From the NCBI GenBank assembly GCA_038243635.1, contig JBBSQW010000006.1, positions 113,412-177,411 of the forward strand: a DNA stretch of 64,000 nucleotides, written 5' to 3'. Source of the DNA: Pseudopedobacter sp038243635 (GTDB taxonomy: Bacteria > Bacteroidota > Bacteroidia > Sphingobacteriales > Sphingobacteriaceae). Positions 44,841 through 54,500 of this stretch are shown piece after piece (position 1 is the stretch's first letter; every line of letters starts with the position of its first letter). The position numbers and the translations under genes were made by a program. The notes under the pieces were generated by a model that saw nothing but the letters and a program-made list of their open reading frames with translations, ran no database searches and was not told the origin of the DNA.

Positions 44841-45614
44841 ATGAGCAGAAAACCAAAAATATTGGTGGTAAATGATGATGGCATTACCGCACCCGGCATA
44901 AAAGCATTAATAGAAGTTGCAAAAGAAATTGGCGAAGTAACGGTTGTTGCACCCGACAGTCCGCAATCTGGAATGGGCCATGCCATAACCATTGGCAAAC
45001 CTTTGCGCCTAGATAAAGTTAATTTATACGAGGGTGTGGAGATGTACAAATGCTCTGGCACACCGGTAGATTGCGTAAAACTGGCAGTTAATAAAATTTT
45101 TAAAGGCCAAAATCCTGACCTTTGTATTTCCGGAATCAACCACGGGCTTAACAATTCTATCAACGTAATTTATTCCGGTACCATGTCTGCCGCGGTAGAA
45201 GGTGCTATAGAAAGCATTCCGTCTATCGGTTTTTCTTTGGATGATTTTGCATGGGAAGCAAATTTTGAGAACTGCAAAAAATACATCAAACAAATTTGTT
45301 TGGAAACGCTTAAAAACGGGTTGCAACAAGGTGTTTTACTAAACGTAAACTTCCCAAATGATTCGGCACCTATCAAAGGAATAAAAATTTGTAGACAGGC
45401 AAATGCTAAATGGGCAGAAGAATTTGACGAACGTAAAGACCCGCACAACCGTAATTATTATTGGTTAACAGGTGTTTTCCAAAACAACGATAAAGGTGAA
45501 GATTCTGACGTTTGGGCGTTAAAAAATCATTACGTATCCGTGGTTCCTGTTCAGTTTGATATGACGGCACACCATGCAATTTCGAATATCAGTAGCTGGA
45601 ATTTTGATGTTTAA
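44841..45614 (+). CDS. surE: 5'/3'-nucleotidase SurE
   Basis: 257 residues. The metal-binding N-terminus PKILVVNDDGITAPGIKAL, VVAPDSPQSGMGHAITI, SGTPVDCVKLAVNKI and SGINHGLNNSINVIYSGTMS are all SurE motifs. It removes phosphate from nucleoside monophosphates in the cytoplasm and is linked to stationary-phase survival. Its end overlaps the start of the next small gene by 8 nt. Confidence 0.96.
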   Translation: MSRKPKILVVNDDGITAPGIKALIEVAKEIGEVTVVAPDSPQSGMGHAITIGKPLRLDKVNLYEGVEMYKCSGTPVDCVKLAVNKIFKGQNPDLCISGINHGLNNSINVIYSGTMSAAVEGAIESIPSIGFSLDDFAWEANFENCKKYIKQICLETLKNGLQQGVLLNVNFPNDSAPIKGIKICRQANAKWAEEFDERKDPHNRNYYWLTGVFQNNDKGEDSDVWALKNHYVSVVPVQFDMTAHHAISNISSWNFDV

Positions 45615-45867
45615 GAAAGATAGTGTTTGGTTAGGTTTAGGCCTCGGCTTGGTGTTTCCAGGTGTTGCGTTTGTTGTGGTGGAAGTGATTAAGAAGAACT
45701 TCGTTTTTATGCAAAAAGACGATTTGCTATACATTGGTTGCGTGGCTTTAAATATGTTGCTGTTAAAATATTTTTATAAAAAGGATATGGAAGCAACTGC
45801 TAAAGGAGTTATTTCAGCGACCTTTGTTTGCGCTTTTATATTTTTCTTTTACAAGTTTAATAAGTAA
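45607..45867 (+). CDS. small membrane protein downstream of surE
   Basis: 86 residues from ATG 45607, overlapping the surE stop. Three hydrophobic segments: WLGLGLGLVFPGVAFVVVEV, YIGCVALNMLLLKYFY and GVISATFVCAFIFFFY, with a short basic C-terminus. The overlap implies translational coupling to surE. Related small proteins are found behind surE in other Sphingobacteria as I recall; no function is known. Confidence 0.75.
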   Translation: MFKKDSVWLGLGLGLVFPGVAFVVVEVIKKNFVFMQKDDLLYIGCVALNMLLLKYFYKKDMEATAKGVISATFVCAFIFFFYKFNK

Positions 45868-45930
45868 GGGTTTTTTGTGGCTGAAGGGTTTGTCTTTTTA
45901 GGGGTGTTTGGTTTTTGAGGATGATTATTT

Positions 45931-46028
45931 GGGCGTTTTGATTCCGAAGAAAAATCGGAATCAACCGGGCTTTCCGCTTTATCTTTTTAGCAAAAAAACT
46001 AAAAAGGATGCCGCTGCAATCCCTAACG
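45931..46028. repeat. interspersed intergenic element
   Basis: It starts gggcgttttgattccga with the returning arm tcggaatc (8 bp stem 45940-45947 with 45955-45962), then cgggctttccgctttatc, a ctttttag/ctaaaaag stem, and ends gatgccgctgcaatccctaa. I recognise this type of element from other Bacteroidota genomes; a diverged copy lies at 11826-11915. It marks the left edge of an accessory stretch. Confidence 0.5.
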
Positions 46029-46123
46029 TGGGAGTACTGTGCTGTTGAAAAAAATCTATAACTTAGGATTAGAGTTTCTCCGATATTCGAGTTAGTCAAA
46101 ACCACACTCAAAATAAGACGAAT

Positions 46124-46840
46124 ATGACGATAGATCAAGAAAATTTTTACTGGTTATTTAGCTCTTCAGCTCAAACTATTTCGGCATTTGTAGCATTTTT
46201 GGTCACAGGCTGTGCGCTAGTGTTGAATTCGATGCAAAACTTAGAAATGAAGGACGATACTTATGAAGAAATTAATCACCAATTAAAATTAAAGTATTAC
46301 CACCACCTAATGATATTGATGATTGTTACTGGTCTGGCAATTATTACTAGTTTGATAATGGTTTATTTAAACGGTATTGACTGTTGTCAAAAAATATGGC
46401 TTTTCCCATTAACCATTATTTTAAACCTTGCTTTAATTATTTTAGGGGTTCTGTTTGTGCTTTCAATAATTAACCCAAGCAAATATAAAATTGCCGCAAA
46501 GGAAATTATAAAAGACGATAAAATTAAAGAGTCATCAACGGAAGTCGATACAATAACTTTCATGACTGAGTTTATAAAACTTGAAAAAGATGTGAGAGAC
46601 AAATTACAAAACAAGCAACTTTATGTCCCATTCGGTAATACTCCTAAAATGGTGTACTCTTTCAGGCAAATGGCCGAATCGCTCAATAAAAATCAATTAA
46701 TTAGTCATAATGATTTTTTAGAGTTGTTGAAAATTAATAAGTATCGTAACCTTGTATTTCACGGTCATCTTGATAAAGTCAATTCAGACTTGTTAACGAA
46801 AGTTATAAATGCAATTAAAATTATCGATAAAATAGAATAA
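46124..46840 (+). CDS. accessory membrane protein with HEPN-like C-terminus
   Basis: 238 residues. Three membrane segments (TISAFVAFLVTGCALVL, LMILMIVTGLAIITSLIMVY, WLFPLTIILNLALIILGVLF) in the first 130, then a soluble helical domain of about 105. This ends with LLKINKYRNLVFHGHLDKVN, where RNxxxH resembles the HEPN RNase signature (Rx4-6H) found in many toxins and defence proteins. I do not recognise the family. The gene is very AT-rich, stands alone, and lies in an insert between surE and lpxB. Confidence 0.7.
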   Translation: MTIDQENFYWLFSSSAQTISAFVAFLVTGCALVLNSMQNLEMKDDTYEEINHQLKLKYYHHLMILMIVTGLAIITSLIMVYLNGIDCCQKIWLFPLTIILNLALIILGVLFVLSIINPSKYKIAAKEIIKDDKIKESSTEVDTITFMTEFIKLEKDVRDKLQNKQLYVPFGNTPKMVYSFRQMAESLNKNQLISHNDFLELLKINKYRNLVFHGHLDKVNSDLLTKVINAIKIIDKIE

Positions 46841-47060
46841 TGTATTGAATAAAGGTAGATATACAAAATGTTAAAAATCTGATTAGGTTACATGTTTTTT
46901 AAAAAACATTGTTGTAGAAGAAAATGTAGTGTCACGAAGTCCGCATCTTTGTGGGACTGTAAAACTTCAGCTTTAATCCTCCTCAATTAAAACGTCTAAC
47001 AAACCAGTAATTTCTTAATACAACTTTTCTTAGAAGTTGTTCATTCGGATAACTTCAATT

Positions 47061-47068
47061 ATATTTGT
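47061..47068 (+). promoter_or_regulatory. toxin-antitoxin promoter -7 element TATATTTG
   Basis: An exact TAnnTTTG match 6 nt before the toxin start codon, with a TTG 21 nt upstream (47037-47039) that fits the -33 element. The promoter looks intact although the toxin is not. Confidence 0.55.
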
Positions 47069-47074
47069 GTGGAA

Positions 47075-47412
47075 TGACTGAAATAAAAATACGAACCGTA
47101 ATCTTATACAAAGAATACTTTTCTGACTTCTACAAAAGCAGAAGGAAAAAGTAAAGGATAAGATTTTATGGACCTTTAGAGTTATTGAATCGCAACAGAA
47201 AATCCCTGTCGACTATTTAAAACATTTAGAAGGTACGGATGGTCTTTATGAGATCAGGATTCAGCAAGGGATGATATTTTCCGCATCTTTTGTTTCTTCC
47301 ACGACGGAAAACTGATTGTTCTAGCAAACGGTTTCCAAAAGAGTCAGAAAACACCAAAATCTGAAATTGAAAAGCTTTAAAAATCAAAAGTGAATATGGA
47401 AACCAAAAGTAA
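47075..47412 (+). pseudogene. HigB/RelE-type (Gp49-like) toxin, multiply frameshifted
   Basis: Reading across frames gives one toxin of about 110 residues: LYKEYFSDFYKS, then VKDKILWTFRVIESQQKIPV, DYLKHLEGTDGLYEIRIQQG, DIFRIFCFFHDGKLIVLANG and FQKSQKTPKSEIEK. Frame changes occur near 47151, 47270 and 47371, each explained by loss of one base in an A-rich run. The original end would be TAA 47410-47412, overlapping the antitoxin start. Such toxins cleave mRNA on the ribosome. As written no functional protein can be made. Confidence 0.75.
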
Positions 47413-47695
47413 TTTAAAAACGCTAGACCAGTTTGTTGACGAGCAGTATGGCGAGAAGGGAACTGTAAGAGACAAGTTCGAAAAGGGTTACGAGTCATTC
47501 AAACTTGGGTTTTTGATTCAGCAAGCTAGGCTTGAAAAAGGTCTTACGCAGGAAGAATTAGCTCAAAAGTGCGGAACAAACAAAGGTTATATTTCAAAAG
47601 TTGAAAATGACCTCAAAGAGATTCGGATCTCAACATTGCAAAAGATTGTTGAACTCGGTTTGGGCGGACAGCTAGAGCTTTCAATAAAACTATAA
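47396..47695 (+). CDS. XRE-family antitoxin (HigA-like)
   Basis: 99 residues from ATG 47396. The N-terminal tail (SNLKTLDQFVDEQYGEKGTV) would bind the toxin; the helix-turn-helix is QARLEKGLTQEELAQKCGTN followed by KGYISKVEND, and the end is ELGLGGQLELSIKL. It would neutralise the toxin and repress the shared promoter. It is intact while its toxin is broken. The toxin-first order and overlap are the usual HigBA arrangement. Confidence 0.88.
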   Translation: METKSNLKTLDQFVDEQYGEKGTVRDKFEKGYESFKLGFLIQQARLEKGLTQEELAQKCGTNKGYISKVENDLKEIRISTLQKIVELGLGGQLELSIKL

Positions 47696-47850
47696 CAACC
47701 TACAAGAGAGAAAACCTAGTTTAACTCGAGTTTCATTTTGTTTGGACGGTTGTATTCTTGACTGCCCCCGTAATGAAAGTAAGTCGTAGAATTAAGGTCC
47801 TGTGTCTTCGCTCTCATATTTCACATTTAAAATCTCACATCTAACAAACA

Positions 47851-48963
47851 ATGAAATACTACATCATAGCCGGTGAAGCGTCCGGCGATTTACACGGTTC
47901 AAACCTAATGAAAACCTTGAAAAAGGTTGATCCAGCGCCAAAATTTAGGTTTTACGGTGGCGATTTAATGAAGGCACAAGGTGGCAATTTGGTAAAACAC
48001 TATGCAGACATGGCGTTCATGGGTTTTTTGGAAGTCGCTTTAAATTTGCGAACCATCTTAAAAAACCTTAAAAAATGTAAAGCCGATATTCTATCACACC
48101 GACCAGATGTTTTGGTGCTGATAGATTTTCCAGGGTTTAACCTAAAAATCGCCAAGTTTGCTAGAGAAAATAATATCAAGGTTTACTATTACATCTCACC
48201 AAAAGTTTGGGCTTGGAATCAAAAGCGGGTACTAAAGATCAAAAGAGATGTAAATCAAATGTTTTGCATTTTACCTTTCGAAGTTGACTTCTACCATAAA
48301 TGGGGAATGGCAGTTGATTATGTAGGTAATCCGCTGTTGGATGCGAAAGAAGCATTTACAACAAACCCTAACTTCAAATCAGAAAATAACTTATCAGACA
48401 AACCAATAATCGCGTTATTGCCGGGAAGTAGGAAGCAAGAGTTGAATTACATATTACCCGATATGCTTTCCGTTATTGGATCTTTTCCAAATCATCAGTT
48501 TGTGATTGCTGGCGCACCGTCATTTAGCCCCGATTTTTATCAGCAGTATACACAAGGATCAGATATTCCAATCGTTTTTAACGCCACTTACGATTTATTG
48601 AGCGTATCGGAAGCCGCACTCGTAGCCTCGGGCACAGCTACGTTAGAAACGGCCTTATTCAAAGTTCCGCAAGTTGTACTCTATAAAGGCAGCGCAATAT
48701 CTATTGGCATTGCTCGTATGTTAGTCAAAATCAGGTTTATTTCTTTGGTCAACTTAATTATGGACAGCAAAACGGTGACGGAGCTTATTCAGGAAGATTG
48801 TAACATCACCATGATTTCTAAAGAACTAGACTATATTATAAACACGCCAAAAAGAACAGAGATGTTTGGTAAGTATGAAGTTTTAGCTGAGAAAATGGGT
48901 TCTGCGGGCGCATCAGAAAAAACAGCAAAATTAATTTATAAGTACTTGAAAACGCCATCATAG
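47851..48963 (+). CDS. lpxB: lipid-A-disaccharide synthase
   Basis: 370 residues, normal LpxB length. MKYYIIAGEASGDLHGSNLM, MAFMGFLEVALNL, VLIDFPGFNLKIAKFA, YYISPKVWAWNQKR, LPGSRKQEL and ALVASGTATLETAL are the family motifs (GT19). It joins UDP-2,3-diacylglucosamine and lipid X in lipid A synthesis at the inner membrane, so the cell makes LPS. In related genomes surE and lpxB are close neighbours; here about 2 kb of accessory DNA separates them. Confidence 0.97.
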   Translation: MKYYIIAGEASGDLHGSNLMKTLKKVDPAPKFRFYGGDLMKAQGGNLVKHYADMAFMGFLEVALNLRTILKNLKKCKADILSHRPDVLVLIDFPGFNLKIAKFARENNIKVYYYISPKVWAWNQKRVLKIKRDVNQMFCILPFEVDFYHKWGMAVDYVGNPLLDAKEAFTTNPNFKSENNLSDKPIIALLPGSRKQELNYILPDMLSVIGSFPNHQFVIAGAPSFSPDFYQQYTQGSDIPIVFNATYDLLSVSEAALVASGTATLETALFKVPQVVLYKGSAISIGIARMLVKIRFISLVNLIMDSKTVTELIQEDCNITMISKELDYIINTPKRTEMFGKYEVLAEKMGSAGASEKTAKLIYKYLKTPS

Positions 48964-49075
48964 GTTGAAACTCGTTTATATAATAACGATAAGAAAAAAG
49001 AATCAGCGTTCACAATTTTAACTGTTGAGTTTTTCGGTAACACCGAAAAAGAATAAGTGAGATAAACACATTATA

Positions 49076-49597
49076 ATGGAAACATATAAACTCCAACTCG
49101 TTGAAACGATTCTCGTTTTAGTGGGTTACATCGTAATTTATTACATTAACAAAGGCTTTGTAAATAATTCTTTAAAACAAACGCATGTAAATCGTGGGCG
49201 GCGAAAGATGATTATTAGGGCAGTTCATCTTTTGTCATTAATTACTGCTATCGTTTTATTAGCAGCAATTTGGGGAGTACAGCAAGATGATATCGCAGTT
49301 TTTATAGGCGCTATCTTAACAGCTTTAGGTATCGCATTTTTTGCCCAATGGTCTTTATTGTCAAATGTTACCTCAAGTGTTTTGTTGTTTTTCAATCATC
49401 CTATGAAAATAGGGGATACCATTAAAATTTTAGATAAAGAGTTTCCGTACCAGGGCGAGGTATCTGATCTAACTTATTTTTTCGTTCACATTAGAACAGT
49501 AGATAGAGAAATCATCACCATTCCAAATTCACTTTTGTTACAAAAAGCGATCTTGATAGTTGAAAAGCATGAAACTCCAAAAACGGATCATTTGTAA
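49076..49597 (+). CDS. small MscS-family mechanosensitive channel
   Basis: 173 residues. Three hydrophobic segments: VETILVLVGYIVIYYI, AVHLLSLITAIVLLAAIWGV and DIAVFIGAILTALGIAFFAQ (the pore-lining helix), then WSLLSNVTSSVLLFF and the beta domain MKIGDTIKILDKEFPYQGEV with VDREIITIPNSLLLQKAI. It lacks the C-terminal alpha/beta domain of E. coli MscS (286 residues), a common short form. It probably opens under membrane tension to relieve osmotic stress. Confidence 0.88.
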   Translation: METYKLQLVETILVLVGYIVIYYINKGFVNNSLKQTHVNRGRRKMIIRAVHLLSLITAIVLLAAIWGVQQDDIAVFIGAILTALGIAFFAQWSLLSNVTSSVLLFFNHPMKIGDTIKILDKEFPYQGEVSDLTYFFVHIRTVDREIITIPNSLLLQKAILIVEKHETPKTDHL

Positions 49598-49652
49598 AAT
49601 AAGTTAGGGTAACACCAGCGAAATTTTCGCTCTTCTAAAATTCAAAACCAAA

Positions 49653-49690
49653 CAAAAAAAAGACTAAACCTCGTGGTTTAGCCTTTTTTA
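49653..49690. terminator. bidirectional terminator between mscS-like gene and gldJ
   Basis: Stem ctaaacc/ggtttag (49664-49670 with 49675-49681, loop tcgt) with an A run on the left and a T run on the right, so it can end transcripts from both sides. Confidence 0.8.
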
Positions 49691-49708
49691 TTTGATACTA
49701 TTAAGACT

Positions 49709-51373
49709 CTATTTTCCTTTAAATCCAACTCTTGATTTCGGTTGTTTAAACTGTGGTGTGCTTTTCTTGTTCAATTGTGGATCACCTACACTACTCATAG
49801 CACATCTAAAGCCAATTTCCGCACTAGCAGCACCTTGGTCAGCATATCTTCTTGTGCCAGGGTTTAACCAGTAGGCTCTATCGTTCCATGAACCTCCTTT
49901 GAACACCTTAGAACGGTCATTAACCAAGGTGATTTTTCCATATAAATCTAAGTTCTGCTCATCTAAGTAACCACGTTGGTCAGCCTCAAATGTAGGTTTT
50001 AATGCAGGCATTTTGGTAGTATCAATTGGTTCTGGCGTACTCGGACTAAGCGTAGTTACGTTACCATATTTGTTAGCCTGTTTTGAATACGGATCTTTTT
50101 TACCAGATTCTGCGTCGATTTTAACCGGTACATTACTTTTGCCTAACGTTTCTATTTTTCCGTTACTATCGTACTTGTTGTTCTCAAAATCGTTACCTCT
50201 AAAAGGGCTAAAATCTTCCACCTTATCAAAAGAAGATTGACGGTAGGTGTCTAAAACCCATTCGCTTACGTTGCCTGCCATATTATACAAGCCAAAGTCA
50301 TTAGGTACATAAGCTCTAACCTGGGCGGTAATATCAGCACCATCATTTAAATAGCCAGCTACCCCCATGTTATCACCTGCGCCTCTTTTAAAGTTGGCAT
50401 AAATTAAACCACGCGTGTCTTTTTTTGCAGATCTAATTCCTAAACCATACCAAGGATAAATTTTGCTGTTGTTTACAATATTATTATTTGCAGTGCCAAT
50501 TAATGAAAGGGCTGCATATTCCCATTCTGCTTCAGTAGGTAATCTGTAACGGCCAGGTGTAAGTACGCCGTCTTCAATTCTAGCAAAACGTTGTGGAACA
50601 GCACTTTTACCTTTCGCTCCAGGTTGTGCACCGGCCGCCGTTGGGTTTAAAACTTTTGGGGCTTTTTTCCCTTTATCATCATATTGGCCATTTAAATACA
50701 GATCCAAATTAAAAGGTTCTGTACTTACAGCGGTGGTAGTTCCGCCTTTCGCAGCACCGCCTTTTTTAGCAGTTCCGTTTTTAGCATCTGCATAGGTTTT
50801 CCAATCGTTTAAAATTCCGTCTTTCCTTAAAAGGTTTTCGTTAACTACGTTTGTTCTCCAAGCGCAATAAGCAACTGCTTGTTCCCAAGTTACGCCCACT
50901 ACTGGGTAATCTTGATAAGCTGGATGTCTTAAATAATTGTTAACGTAAGGCTCATTATAAGCTAATGGACTTCTCCAAACCAATGTGTCTGGTAAAGCCT
51001 CATAATACCATCTTGGGTCTTGTGGCACTTCGCGAATCCAGTTTAAGTATTCTAGCCAATCAACGTTTGCAACTTCCGTTTCATCCATATAAAATGTTGG
51101 AACGGTTACACGTCTTTTTGGTGCAGCATAATCAAACCCAATATCATCAATATTAGAGCCTCCCATCACAAAGGTACCACCTTCAATATGAACCAAGCCT
51201 GGCCCAGGAGAAGGTTTTACTTTTTTTGATACTTGAAGCGAACCTGGTCTTTTTGCATTGTATGCAGCGCCAGTCTTTTTAGAAGATCCGGCCTTACCAG
51301 AGTTTTTGCAAGAAGATATCACCATAACTATGGCAATACATGTAGCAAGTACAGGTAAAATGTTTTTTCTCAT
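49709..51373 (-). CDS. gldJ: gliding motility lipoprotein GldJ
   Basis: 554 residues. Lipobox MVISSC then KNSGKAGSSKK. The SUMF1/formylglycine-generating-enzyme fold follows: GLVHIEGGTFVMGG, WEQAVAYCAWRT, RYRLPTEAEWEYAAL-type sequence, DFGLYNMAGNVSEWVLDTYR, and FKGGSWNDRAYWLNPGTRRY with FRCAMS. This size with large insertions is GldJ, needed for gliding and for stability of the T9SS motor/ring components. It is divergent from porU, a grouping kept in many Bacteroidota. Confidence 0.94.
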   Translation of the reverse strand: MRKNILPVLATCIAIVMVISSCKNSGKAGSSKKTGAAYNAKRPGSLQVSKKVKPSPGPGLVHIEGGTFVMGGSNIDDIGFDYAAPKRRVTVPTFYMDETEVANVDWLEYLNWIREVPQDPRWYYEALPDTLVWRSPLAYNEPYVNNYLRHPAYQDYPVVGVTWEQAVAYCAWRTNVVNENLLRKDGILNDWKTYADAKNGTAKKGGAAKGGTTTAVSTEPFNLDLYLNGQYDDKGKKAPKVLNPTAAGAQPGAKGKSAVPQRFARIEDGVLTPGRYRLPTEAEWEYAALSLIGTANNNIVNNSKIYPWYGLGIRSAKKDTRGLIYANFKRGAGDNMGVAGYLNDGADITAQVRAYVPNDFGLYNMAGNVSEWVLDTYRQSSFDKVEDFSPFRGNDFENNKYDSNGKIETLGKSNVPVKIDAESGKKDPYSKQANKYGNVTTLSPSTPEPIDTTKMPALKPTFEADQRGYLDEQNLDLYGKITLVNDRSKVFKGGSWNDRAYWLNPGTRRYADQGAASAEIGFRCAMSSVGDPQLNKKSTPQFKQPKSRVGFKGK

Positions 51374-51513
51374 TGTGCTTTATTGTGTTTTCAAAGCTAA
51401 AAATAAAAATAATGATTAATCAAATGCGATTAACATAAATTAAGATGCTTATCTATAATTTTATATATTGAAACGGCTAAACGTAATAATAGTTACAATA
51501 AAGACAATAAAAT

Positions 51514-54500
51514 TTGATTTTGAAAATTACTGTATATAAGCAAATTACCATAGCCTTTCTTTTTGGCATCTGTTTTTTAAAAAGTTACGCACAAAATCAA
51601 TCAGAAATTTATAAGGTAAATTGGGCGTCTGATACTGTGATTTTTAATTTAGCTGTTTTAAAAACCACTCAGGATTATTTCCCAAGGTTTCGCCCAGATG
51701 TTTTTGGAGATCTGCCATCCGTACATTTAAAGATACCTGTTAATGCCCTTAATAATTCTGTTAAAATTGTTATTAATGAGAGTTCAAACGCCACTCTTGG
51801 TAACAATCAGAATACTACCCAAGCCGTAGCTAAAAATATTAAGTCCGATTTGCAGTTGACTTATTACAGCTCCACAGAAAACAAGCAAACTTTTTTATTA
51901 ATTAGTTTTTTACCAATTTATAGGGATGCAAATGGAAGTTTAAGAAAAGTAAACAGTTTTAGGCTACAGCTTAATTCCATAAAAAACAATGCTACATCAA
52001 CTACTTATTCGGCAAGGGCTTATGAGAATAATTCGGTGTTGGCTAGTGGGAATTGGTATAAGATAGCGGTGAAAGATGAAGGTGTTTATAAAATAGACTA
52101 TAGCTTTTTAAAGAAATTAGGGGTCGACGTAGATCAAATTAATCCAAAAAACATTAGGCTTTATGGTAATGGAGGTTTTATGTTACCTCAACAAAATACT
52201 GCACCACGGCTTGACGATTTAAAAGAAAACGCCATAGAAGTTGTTGGAGAAGCGGACGCTAAGTTTGACGCAGGTGATTACATTGTTTTTTACAACCCAG
52301 GAAATACACGGTGGACACTAACCGCTCAACAAAATTTTGAGCATCAACAAAACGTATATTCAGATAGTTCTTATTACTTTATTAATGTTGATAAAGGGGC
52401 TGGCAAACGTGTAACTCCATCAGTAAATCCAACACAAACGCCTAACTATAGCAGTAATAGTTTTGATGACTATCAACTTTACGAGAAAGATTTATACGGT
52501 TTAATTACTACGAAAATAAAGTCGGGTAGAGAATGGTTTGGAGAAGACTTTGAATTTACTAATAGTCGTGATTTTGATTTCGATATTTCGGGTATAGTTT
52601 CTTCAGAACCAGTATTCGTTAAAACAAAAATGGCTATTAGATCTAACGCAAATTCAAGTGCTAAAGTGAGTGTCAATAACCAAACGCTTTATGATTTAAC
52701 TAGCAGCGGTTTGCCACTAAATTTTGAAACCGACTTTGCAAAGTCAGTCGAATCAATTAATTCAATTACTGGCTTAAGCGGAAACATTGCTAAAATAAAT
52801 ATCAACTACGGCAAAGTTAATTCTACTTCAAATGCATGGTTAGATTATATTGAGTTAAACGCTAAAAGGAACTACAGCGCTTTTAAAGGTCATTTGCATT
52901 TCCGCGATAAAAGTAGCGTGGCAAATGGAAATATAACCCAGTTTAATTTAGGGAGCCTTCCGGCTGATGCTAGAGTTTGGAACGTAACCGATTTTACCGA
53001 AGTACAGTCACAAAAATTAAACATTACGGGTGCTACTGCTAACTTTATCTCTAGCACTCCAAACTTAAAAGAGTTTGTAGCTTTTGAACCTTCGGCATTC
53101 AAAATTCCAGATGCTATTGGTAAAGTTCCAAACCAAAACTTACACGGTTTATCGGGAGCAGATTTTTTGATGGTTACCGCTCCGCAGTTTTTGAGCGAAG
53201 CAAAAAGATTGGCAGAGTTTAGAAAAAGCACCCAAGGTTTAGCCTATCAAGTTGTTACTACCGAACAAGTTTTTAACGAGTTTTCATCTGGCAAAAGAGA
53301 CGCTAGCGCCATTCGAGATTTTGTGAAAATGTTTTACGATAGGGCAGGAGCTAATCCAAATCTGCAACCAAAATATCTTTTATTGTTTGGCAAAGGCTCT
53401 TTTGATAACCGCGGGCTAAAGTTTAACCAGAATAACTTTGTAGTTACGTATCAATCTCAAAATTCGTTGTCTCCAACGGCCAGCTATACTTCCGATGATT
53501 ATTTTGGTTTGTTAGATGATAACGAAGGTGAGTTTCCAGAAGATTACACCACCAATCCCGGTTTGTTGGATATCGCAATCGGACGAATTCCTGCTAAGAC
53601 TTTAGAAGAAGCCAAAAATGTAGTTGATAAATTAATTACTTATGATGGTGCTATCAGTTTTGGCGATTGGCGTAACCAAATTGCTATTGTTGCGGATGAT
53701 GAGGATAATAATTTACATCTTAATCAGGCGGAAGCCAATGCTGCATTAATAACACAGAACAATCAGAATTTTAACATTGATAAAATATATTTTGATGCTT
53801 TTCAGCAAGAGAGTGCTGCCGGCGGAACAGCTTATCCAAAAGCAAAAGAAGCGATTAACCAAAAAATTAATTCGGGTACTTTATTGATCAACTATACAGG
53901 GCATGGCGGCGAGAGCGGTTGGGCACAAGAGCGAGTTTTAACGTTGACCGATATCAACTCATGGCAAAACAAAGATAATTTGGCCGTTATTTTCACCGCG
54001 ACTTGCTCTTTTAGTCGTTGGGACGATCCCGAAACGGTTTCGGGTGGAGAACTTTCTTTAATCAGAAAAGATAATGGCGTACCGTCAATTTTTAGCACTA
54101 CGCGAATTGTTTATTCATCATATAACTTTGATTTAAATCAAAGCTTTTTAAAAGCACTGTTAAATCCGGCAAACCAAAATAAGCGAATAAGTTTTGGCCA
54201 AATATTTAAAGAAGCGAAGAACAATAATGTGGGTGGTTTAAATATAAATTCTAGAAATTTTACACTTTTAGGAGACCCAACTGCGCTTTTTCCCATCCCG
54301 GTTAACGGCGTAACCACAACTTCTTTACCTGATACTTTAAAAGCTGGAGGAAAAGTGACCATTAAAGGTTTTGTAAATAGTCCGAGCGGTCAGATACTCA
54401 ATCAATTCAACGGTGTAATTTACCCAACTATTTACGATAAACCCACCACCATTAGTACGCTTGGACAAGATATGGGGCTGAATGGTAGTTATGTGCAAAA

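Noticed and set aside
43024..44856. Longer start for the ClC gene at 44856
   Set aside because: It would overlap surE, and the residues before MPKISN look unlike a ClC N-terminus.
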